From: Flavobacteriales bacterium | Lineage (GTDB): Bacteria > Bacteroidota > Bacteroidia > NS11-12g > UBA955 | Reading direction: 5' to 3' | NCBI GenBank assembly: GCA_947450405.1 | Contig: CANFVI010000041.1 | Span: 1 to 11,469 of the forward strand | DNA: 11,469 nucleotides | Shown here: positions 1-6,800 of the stretch, one piece after another | Layout: every line of letters begins with the position of its first letter | Position numbering within the stretch: position 1 is the stretch's first letter | Made by a program: the position numbers and the translations under genes | Notes under the pieces: model-generated | Database searches by the model: none | Told to the model about the DNA's origin: nothing | Seen by the model: only the letters and a program-made list of their open reading frames with translations

Positions 1-923
1 AATCAAATACGAGCAATGGGGGAGTGAACGTCCCACTTGCCATTGGATTGATTCTGATGATGTTCCCGCCATTGGCAAAGGTGAAATATGAGAAAATGGG
101 AGAAGTTTTCCAAAACAAAAAAGTATTAGGCGTTTCGTTGTTTTTAAACTGGGTAATTGGCCCTGTTTTGATGTTTGTATTGGCGGTTACCTTTTTGAAA
201 GATATGCCGCATTACATGGTAGGATTGATAATAATTGGTTTGGCAAGATGCATTGCCATGGTGATTGTTTGGAATGAGTTGGCTGAGGGAAACAGAGAAT
301 ATGCCGCTGGATTGGTGGCTTTGAACAGTGTATTTCAAGTCCTGTTTTTTAGTTTTTATGCATACATTTTTATAACAGTTTTACTAGGCTACTTTGGTGT
401 AGAGGGAAGTGTTGTCAATATCGATATGTTTGAAATTGCGAAAACCGTAGGTCTTTATTTAGGCGTTCCATTTTTAATGGGTATTGTTACGAGAACCTAT
501 TTTATAAAAACCAAAGGGGAAGAATGGTATTCGCAGAATGTGCTGCCTAAAATTTCGCCAATTACTTTAATAGCATTGCTGTTAACCATTGTGTATATGT
601 TCAGTTTGAAAGGTCAAACAATTATTGATATTCCTATGGATGTATTGAAAATTGCAATCCCATTGATGATTTACTTTGTGATTATGTTTTTTGTAAGTTT
701 TCTTTTGGGAAAACGAATGGGAGCAGACTATAGTCAAACCGCTGCCATTTCTTTCACCGCTGCAGGAAATAATTTCGAATTGGCCATTGCTGTTTCAATT
801 GGCGTTTTTGGAATTGGAAGTCCAGAGGCATTTACTGGTGTCATTGGTCCTTTGGTTGAAGTGCCCGCTTTAATTGCTTTAGTGAATGCTTCCTTTTGGT
901 TGAGAAAGAAGTTATATCATTGA
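1..923 (+). CDS. ACR3-family arsenite efflux permease, 5'-truncated
   Basis: Inner-membrane carrier that exports arsenite (possibly also antimonite). The reading frame is open from base 3 to the TGA at 921-923. The GTG at 24 is an internal valine, because family-like sequence (SNTSNGG before VNVPLAIGLILMM) continues upstream of it, so the real start lies outside the window. About 306 residues are visible and are strongly hydrophobic, with roughly nine membrane segments; ACR3 proteins usually have ten and about 350 residues. Seen: the ACR3 signature GLARCIAMVIVWN with its membrane cysteine (codon 249-251) and GPLVEVPA with its glutamate (codon 858-860). In studied ACR3 proteins this cysteine and glutamate are needed for transport. 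The segment FTAAGNNFELAIA is also family-typical. Other ars genes (arsR, arsC), if present, would lie upstream outside the window. The downstream gene is unrelated and 101 nt away. The family call is secure; the substrate is inferred from the family. Confidence 0.93.
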   Translation, partial: SNTSNGGVNVPLAIGLILMMFPPLAKVKYEKMGEVFQNKKVLGVSLFLNWVIGPVLMFVLAVTFLKDMPHYMVGLIIIGLARCIAMVIVWNELAEGNREYAAGLVALNSVFQVLFFSFYAYIFITVLLGYFGVEGSVVNIDMFEIAKTVGLYLGVPFLMGIVTRTYFIKTKGEEWYSQNVLPKISPITLIALLLTIVYMFSLKGQTIIDIPMDVLKIAIPLMIYFVIMFFVSFLLGKRMGADYSQTAAISFTAAGNNFELAIAVSIGVFGIGSPEAFTGVIGPLVEVPALIALVNASFWLRKKLYH

Positions 924-944
924 AATGAGAGTAGGCTAAAATTC

Positions 945-952
945 TATATTTG
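945..952 (+). promoter_or_regulatory. candidate Bacteroidota -7 promoter element
   Basis: TATATTTG fits the Bacteroidota -7 consensus TAnnTTTG. A TTG at 920-922 lies 22 nt upstream, slightly longer than the usual 19-21 nt to the -33 element. It would drive the lipoprotein and barrel-protein pair with a leader of about 65 nt. A second match, TAGTTTTG at 1001-1008, lies closer to the start codon but has no well-spaced -33 element. This is a consensus match only. Confidence 0.4.
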
Positions 953-962
953 TAGCAATAAA

Positions 963-978
963 TACCAATATTTTGGTA
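963..978. promoter_or_regulatory. inverted repeat in the leader of the lipoprotein gene
   Basis: TACCAA and TTGGTA form perfect 6-nt arms around a 4-nt spacer (TATT). No T-run follows directly, so this is not a convincing intrinsic terminator for the ACR3 gene. It lies just downstream of the candidate promoter at 945-952 and could be an operator or a small leader hairpin. A chance palindrome in AT-rich DNA is possible. Confidence 0.25.
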
Positions 979-1024
979 CGAGATTATATTCACTATGAAA
1001 TAGTTTTGTTGAATAAATCTCGAT

Positions 1025-2122
1025 ATGAAAAGTACAAATTTAAAAGTAATTATAAATGGATTCTCTATTTCATTTGTAATGGTTTTCCTTGCAGGATGTT
1101 TAACTCCCCAACAGTTTTATTCAAATGACATTTTTACTACCTTAACAGCTCCAGAAGAAGGAGGTGTTAATTTTACACAGTTAACCAAAGAAAGCGATAT
1201 CGTTGAAGGTCCGCCAACCATGTTAAAAACTGAATCGTATGCCAATGGAAATACGATGGTGAATACAGAAGTATTGATGTGGAATACTGCAACCTATTTG
1301 GCAATTTCTCCAGACGGAAAGAATTTTACTTTTTTAGGAAACAACAATAATTCAAGTAATTTATTTATACGCTCTACAGAAGGTGGCGCTGCCGCAATTC
1401 AGAGAACTTTCAGAAATGATGTTGAAGATTTTTCATATTCAAAAGACGGAAAATACTTGTCATTTTCAGATAGGGTTGGAGTTGGAAGTTATTCTAACTT
1501 GAATATCTACATGATTGATGTAAACAAAGGGTCTGCTGTTCGTCAAATTGCATCAGGCAATGAAGATGAACAAAATCCAGAGTTTAGCGACGAGGGAAAC
1601 TTGTTGTTTTATTCTAAAAACAATAATGGAAATTATACTCTTTGGAGCCAAGATTTAAAAAGTGGTTTGATGACCCAATATTCTGAAGGATTTAATCCAT
1701 GTATTGTGCCAAATACCGGATCTAAACAACTTTTTGTTACGCGCAGGGTGAAAAACTCTACCCGCACAGAAATTTGGAAGGTTGATGTAGAAACAGGTTC
1801 TGAAACTCAGTATATCACAGATTCTAGAAGGTCTTTTTCTAGTCCTAAGGTGAGTCCTAACGGCAAATATTTAATTTGCACAGGATCAACTGCCAAATCT
1901 AATTCTAGACCATCAAATTTGGATTTGTATTTATATAAAATAGATGGAACTGGTGAAACCCAGTTAACATTTCACCCTGGAACAGATGCTTCTGCAGTAT
2001 GGGCACCAGATTCGAAAAATATTCTGTTTATTAGTTCTAGAGGGAGCGTTACCAGCAAGTACAATGTTTGGAGAATGAGTGTAGAACAGTTTTTGGATGA
2101 ATCAAGCACTCCAAGAAAATAA
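1025..2122 (+). CDS. PD40/TolB-like beta-propeller lipoprotein
   Basis: Predicted lipoprotein of 365 residues. The N-terminus has a hydrophobic stretch ending in the lipobox LAGC, so Cys25 should be lipidated. The residues after Cys25 (LTPQQFYS) lack the acidic cluster of the Bacteroidota lipoprotein surface-export signal, so a periplasm-facing location is more likely. The rest holds about six WD40-like/PD40 repeats, starting near residues 88, 133, 183, 224, 272 and 322. Examples are AISPDGKNFTFLG, YSKDGKYLSFS, VSPNGKYLICTG and WAPDSKNILFISSR. Such propellers, as in TolB and the T9SS component PorE, act as protein-binding platforms; no catalytic residues are evident. The start is fixed by an in-frame TGA at 1010-1012. 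The stop overlaps the next ATG by one base (TAATG), implying translational coupling and a shared function with the barrel protein at 2122. The specific role is unknown. Confidence 0.85.
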   Translation: MKSTNLKVIINGFSISFVMVFLAGCLTPQQFYSNDIFTTLTAPEEGGVNFTQLTKESDIVEGPPTMLKTESYANGNTMVNTEVLMWNTATYLAISPDGKNFTFLGNNNNSSNLFIRSTEGGAAAIQRTFRNDVEDFSYSKDGKYLSFSDRVGVGSYSNLNIYMIDVNKGSAVRQIASGNEDEQNPEFSDEGNLLFYSKNNNGNYTLWSQDLKSGLMTQYSEGFNPCIVPNTGSKQLFVTRRVKNSTRTEIWKVDVETGSETQYITDSRRSFSSPKVSPNGKYLICTGSTAKSNSRPSNLDLYLYKIDGTGETQLTFHPGTDASAVWAPDSKNILFISSRGSVTSKYNVWRMSVEQFLDESSTPRK

Positions 2123-2898
2123 TGAAAAAAAGAGCACTATTGGTTGTTATTATCCTTTCTGGGATAATAACTAACCATGCGTTGGGCCAATGGAGTGGTT
2201 CAAGTTCGAATACCGGTAATACCCCAATTGCCGAAACACCTCAATTGGGAAAGAAAAAAATGAGGGCTAGGTTTGGTTTGGGTTTAACACTTTTAAATGC
2301 GCAAAGTGGGAAAATCAATGCCAATACTCTCAGTGATTTCAAGAATGCGTTACCTTTTGAAATTACGAGTGATATTTCTTCATTTGAAGCAGGTTTTGTA
2401 ATAGGAAATTATATAAGAACCAAAGTTGGGTCATATTTTTCATTTAACATGGGTAGTTCAACTTTAGATATGAAATCTGCTGATATGAATTCAATCAATT
2501 ACACGGCAAGTATGCAAATTATTACGCAAGAATATTCTTATGTGTATGGATTTAGGCAAGTACTTAGGCCAAATCCAAATATTTCTGCAAATGAATCATT
2601 ACCAGAAGGTTATTTGGCGTTGCAATATAATGTCGGTGCTACACTGGGATCTGTTATAGGCAACTACACACAGGATTTGCAAATTGGTCAAACATCTGAA
2701 GTCGTATCTTCCGCATACGCCACAATAAATATTGGTGCATCTTTGGTTGCTGGCCGTAATTTTGATATTGGATTAAATTTGGCTATTCCTATTAAGAAAC
2801 CTTCTGCCACCATTGTTGGGAGTGGGATGCCATTTGATATTATTTCTAAAGATAAATTCGGTACAAACTTAAATATCAAGGCAATTTGTTTCTTTTAA
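2122..2898 (+). CDS. predicted outer-membrane beta-barrel protein (paralog of the 3036 gene)
   Basis: Exported protein of 258 residues and unknown function. A Sec signal peptide (KKR, then a hydrophobic core, ending ALG before Q23) is followed by the motif QWSGSSSNTGNTPI. The mature part is rich in Gly, Asn and Ser and alternates polar and hydrophobic residues in short strands (FGLGLTLLN, YFSFNMGSSTLDM, ATINIGASLVAG, FDIGLNLAIPI). It ends in Phe-Phe, and an aromatic terminal residue is typical of outer-membrane barrels. It aligns over its full length with the 3036 product: shared blocks include FGLGLTL, GNY, a GSS-x2-D block, RQVL, a leucine- or methionine-containing EGYxAxQY block, and DIGL. 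The gene starts inside the stop codon of the lipoprotein gene and is followed by a strong terminator, so the two form a unit. I do not recognise a named family; a secreted beta-sandwich is the alternative. Confidence 0.75.
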   Translation: MKKRALLVVIILSGIITNHALGQWSGSSSNTGNTPIAETPQLGKKKMRARFGLGLTLLNAQSGKINANTLSDFKNALPFEITSDISSFEAGFVIGNYIRTKVGSYFSFNMGSSTLDMKSADMNSINYTASMQIITQEYSYVYGFRQVLRPNPNISANESLPEGYLALQYNVGATLGSVIGNYTQDLQIGQTSEVVSSAYATINIGASLVAGRNFDIGLNLAIPIKKPSATIVGSGMPFDIISKDKFGTNLNIKAICFF

Positions 2899-2926
2899 TA
2901 GAAATAATTTAACATTAATTTTATAT

Positions 2927-2961
2927 AAAAAAACCTCTAATAATTTATTAGAGGTTTTTTT
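2927..2961. terminator. strong symmetrical intrinsic terminator
   Basis: Seven A residues and CCTCTAATA (2927-2942) are perfectly complementary to TATTAGAGG and seven T residues (2946-2961), with a loop of three bases. The stem can reach 16 bp and is followed by an AT-rich tail. It ends the lipoprotein and barrel-protein transcript 28 nt after the stop codon at 2898. The A-tract on the other side means it could also act on antisense transcription. It places the two paralogous barrel genes in separate transcription units. Confidence 0.9.
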
Positions 2962-3017
2962 ATAATAGTGTTTTAAATATACCAAATTTCGGGTACTCCA
3001 TTGATGCAATCAAACAA

Positions 3018-3025
3018 TAATTTTG
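3018..3025 (+). promoter_or_regulatory. candidate Bacteroidota -7 promoter element
   Basis: TAATTTTG matches TAnnTTTG exactly and lies between the terminator and the ATG at 3036. It would give a very short leader of about five bases. The only nearby TTG (3001-3003) is 14 nt upstream, too close for a standard -33 element. A promoter somewhere in 2962-3035 is expected because the preceding terminator is strong, but this exact site is tentative. Confidence 0.35.
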
Positions 3026-3035
3026 TAACTATCTC

Positions 3036-3791
3036 ATGAAACTAAATAATATAATTTCTCTCGGCTTTTTGCTGATTTCAACACCTGTTTTTTCCCAATG
3101 GGCAGGTTCTTCATCGAACGCTGGAAACACTCCCATTCAACAAAATCCCGTAACACCATCTCAAAGTAAATTTAGTTTTGGATTGGGTTTAACACTATAC
3201 AATACATTTGGGAATGTAATTAACCAAGCAATATTAGATGACAGATCTATAGATTATCCCTCAAATATAAGTTCTTCAAAAAGTTCCTTTGAGGTTGCTA
3301 TTGCTTTTGGGAATTATTCTGCTACTAATTATGGTTTATATTATGCCTTGAATTTGGGTAGTTCTTCAATGGATTTTCAAGGTGAAAATCCCACTACAGG
3401 CTCTTATGTCAAAGGTACGTATTCAATCATTAATTATGATTACGAATTGGGTGTAGGCGGCAGGCAGGTATTGCAGATGGGCAACTCGAATGGACCTGGA
3501 AGTATTAATGAGGGATATATGGCCATACAATATTCGGGACATGTGATTTTTGGATTTGCAAGTGGTTCATTTTCTTCATCATATAAAAATTTGGATATTG
3601 ACGCAGATTCATATATGAATTTAGGTGCAAGTGCTTCATTGATACTTGGAAAACATTTAGACATTGGTTTGCGCTATACAATTCCAATTATTCCCGCCGA
3701 ATTAACCTATGCAGGTACGGGAGGTGGATCGGTAATAGATTTGGATGATCTTAAATCATTTTTTAGTGTAAAAGCATTGGCATTCTTTTAA
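3036..3791 (+). CDS. predicted outer-membrane beta-barrel protein (paralog of the 2122 gene)
   Basis: Exported protein of 251 residues and unknown function. The signal peptide (MKLNNIISLGFLLISTPVFS) is followed by QWAGSSSNAGNTPI, nearly identical to the mature start of the 2122 product. The body has amphipathic short strands and ends in Phe-Phe, consistent with a small outer-membrane beta-barrel. Similarity to the paralog runs from the signal-peptide junction to the last residues (FGLGLTLYN, GRQVLQM, INEGYMAIQY, GKHLDIGLRY, IPI, VKALAFF), but the DNA has diverged, so the duplication is old. There are no cysteines in the mature protein and no visible catalytic motif. It is the first gene after the terminator. 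The T9SS-exported giant protein starts 27 nt downstream with no terminator between them, so co-transcription is likely. A role as outer-membrane partner of that protein is inference. Confidence 0.75.
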   Translation: MKLNNIISLGFLLISTPVFSQWAGSSSNAGNTPIQQNPVTPSQSKFSFGLGLTLYNTFGNVINQAILDDRSIDYPSNISSSKSSFEVAIAFGNYSATNYGLYYALNLGSSSMDFQGENPTTGSYVKGTYSIINYDYELGVGGRQVLQMGNSNGPGSINEGYMAIQYSGHVIFGFASGSFSSSYKNLDIDADSYMNLGASASLILGKHLDIGLRYTIPIIPAELTYAGTGGGSVIDLDDLKSFFSVKALAFF

Positions 3792-3818
3792 ATTCATTCA
3801 CCTATTTAAATTTAATAT

Positions 3819-6800
3819 ATGGTTTCGAAAAATATTTTCCGGGTTGTTTTGCTATGCATATTTGCAACATTTTCATCGAATTTGTTTGCACAAGTAAAGG
3901 AGCTAAATCAATTCGGTTGTTCGAATGTTTTTATTGAAAACAAGGGACAATTCCAATTGTCTAATGGGCAAAAAAATGATTCAATTTTATATGTGCTGAA
4001 ATCTCAGAATGTTGATGTTGTAATAAGCAATAATAGTTTGCATTATTTTTTCAAATCTACTTCTAACATAGTTGATAATGTTTTTAATGCTAATAATTCT
4101 AAAGTCGGTATTACTGCAAGTAATTCAGAAAATAATGGTTTTGCAAAATTAAATTCAAACAAGAAAATTGATTTATATAGATTGGATATGTATTTGAAGG
4201 GGGCTCAATATCCTTCAAAGATAAAATCAGAAAAAGTGGTTAATTATTTTGAGAATTATTATAATTTGAAAAATTCATCAAAAGGAATAACCACAGTTCA
4301 AGGTTGTGAGAGAATTGTTTTAGAAAATGTTTATAATGGAATTGATTGGATTATTTATTTGAAGGAGAATGAGTTAAAGTATGATTTTGTTGTGCATCCT
4401 TTTGCGGATAGAAATAAAATTCAATTAGCGTTTAAAGGTCAATCTTCGTTAATACTTGATTTTAGAGGTAATTTGATTGCTGAAACTCCGGTTGGAAGTA
4501 TTCAAGAAAAGGCTCCACAGAGTTACCAAAACGGGAAATTGGTCAATACTCAATTTGAGATTAAAAATGATGTTGTTCGATTTAGGTATACTGATGAAAT
4601 AGATGGTGCGAAGGAATTGATTGTTGACCCTTGTTTATCTTGGGGTACTTATTTCGGATATTCCACCGATTATGTGACTAGGAATTTTAAAGACAAATTA
4701 AAGAATATTTATTTAGTTGGTTATACGTATAGTAATTTTGCTATATCAACAACGGGTGCACATCAAGCATCACTCTATAGCGGCCCAGATGGTTTTATTG
4801 TTAAGTTTGATAAAAATGGCAAGCGACTTTGGTCAACCTATTATGGAGGATATAATGTGGATCAAATTCAATCCGGAATTTCAGATGCCTCCAACAATAT
4901 TTATGTTACTGGGTTAACTTATTCTACCAATAATATTGCCACTACTGGGGCTTTTCAACTGACAAATGCGTCAAATTGCGACGCTTTTTTAGCTAAATTT
5001 AATAGTAGTGGAGTTTTACAATGGGGGACTTTCATGGGAGGAACCAATTATGAAGTATTTAATGATTTAGCGATTGATGGATCTAGCAATGTTTATGCAG
5101 TAGGTTATACTGCTTCAACAGGATTAGCAACATCCGGTGCCGCTCAAACTTCGATGGCCGGCGGCTATGACGGTATTATTGTGAAATTCACCAATTCGGG
5201 CAGTCGGGTTTGGTCTACATATTCTGGGGGTACGGGCTCTGATGTCTTTTTTTGTGCTGGAATCGATAATGCCTCCAATTTAATTATAGCTGGGTATACC
5301 AATTCAAGTACTTCAATAGCTTCGGTTGGAACCCTACAAACTGTTTTTGGAGGAACAACAGATGGTTTTGTGGTTAAATACACGGGTGCAGGTGTAAAAA
5401 CTTGGGGTACTTATATTGGCGGAACTGGCGCAGAAGAAATTTCATGTTTAACATTAGATGGTTCAAATAATATTTGGATAGGTGGAAAAACGCGATCTTC
5501 AACGGCAATAGCAACATCAGGAAGTCATCAATCAACATTTGCAGGTAATGATGATGGTTTTTTAGTTAAATTAAATTCAAGTGGAGCTCGCCAATATGGA
5601 AGTTATTACGGTGGAACAGGAAATGATTATTGCAGTGGTATTAAATTAGATATATCAGGAAATATATATTTGGGTGGATATACCTCATCGGTTAATGCAA
5701 TTGCAACGAGCAATTCACATCAATCTACTCTTGGAGGATCAAATGATGTTTTTTTAGCTAAATTTAATGGAAGTGGTGTACGTCAATGGTCTACTTATTT
5801 TGGTGGATCTGGTAGCGATATTCTAGGGACAATTGAGACAGATTCTAATGATGTAGTCTATATTGCGGGATCTACAAATTCAGCGACTAATATTGCAACA
5901 TCAGGTTCGTTTTTAAATACTTTATACGGAAATAATGCCTTTCTTGCAAAATTTGATCCGACTGGCACATATGTTACCACCCAAACATCTACAGTTTGTA
6001 AATATACAGTAGTAACATTTTCTGCGGCATATACAACTGCGTCTACCTATTCTTGGAATTCTGGTCAAAATACAAAAACAATTACTACGGCTACGCCCAA
6101 AACCTATTTTGTTAAATACAATAACTCTGCTGGATGTACTTTTGTTGATACCTTTAATTTGTTAAACTATACAATTCCTGGTCAATCCTATATTACTCAA
6201 AATGGACTATTTTGCCAAACAGGTGTAAATGTTGGTTTACAATTAAATACGAATCTTTCAGTGTTAAATTATCGTTGGTATAATAATGTCGGTTCATTGA
6301 TTTCAACAAGCAATAGCATTTCGGTTAATCAAGAAGACCAATACAAATGTGTTATAACTGTGAATCCCAATTCTTGTAAGGATACAGCAATCTATAAATT
6401 GGTTGTGTCGCCAATTGAAATCAATATTCCCAAAACAGTGAACATTGTATGTGGTGAAAGTTATGTAATGCCTACACAGTCGAATTCGAATTCAAGTTTA
6501 AGTTATTCTTGGACACCTTCAACAGGCATCAATAGTAACAGCACGATTAAACAACCTATGTTTGCACCAAAACAAAATACAAAATATGTTTTAACAACTA
6601 GTTATGGGGGGAAATGTATTCAGAAAGACACAGTAGATTTTTTGATTTCAAATGCCAAAGCGCCCCAAATTAAATTTACAGAGAGTAAAACGCAGTGTTA
6701 TGGTTCAAATAGCTTTCAGTTTAGTTCCGTTCTAACTTCTACAACAAATTCAGAAATTAGATATCATAAATTAAATCCAGTTTCAGTTTATCCTGCACTT

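Noticed and set aside
24..26. GTG as the start codon of the ACR3 gene
   Set aside because: The frame stays open upstream to the window edge and encodes family-like residues before it, so this is an internal valine of a truncated gene.
924..1024. Intrinsic terminator for the ACR3 gene
   Set aside because: The only inverted repeat (963-978) lacks a following T-run, so termination here is not supported.
4635..5975. The propeller region as a recent DNA tandem repeat or recombination hotspot
   Set aside because: The repeats are evident in protein but diverged in DNA, with no long identical stretches.
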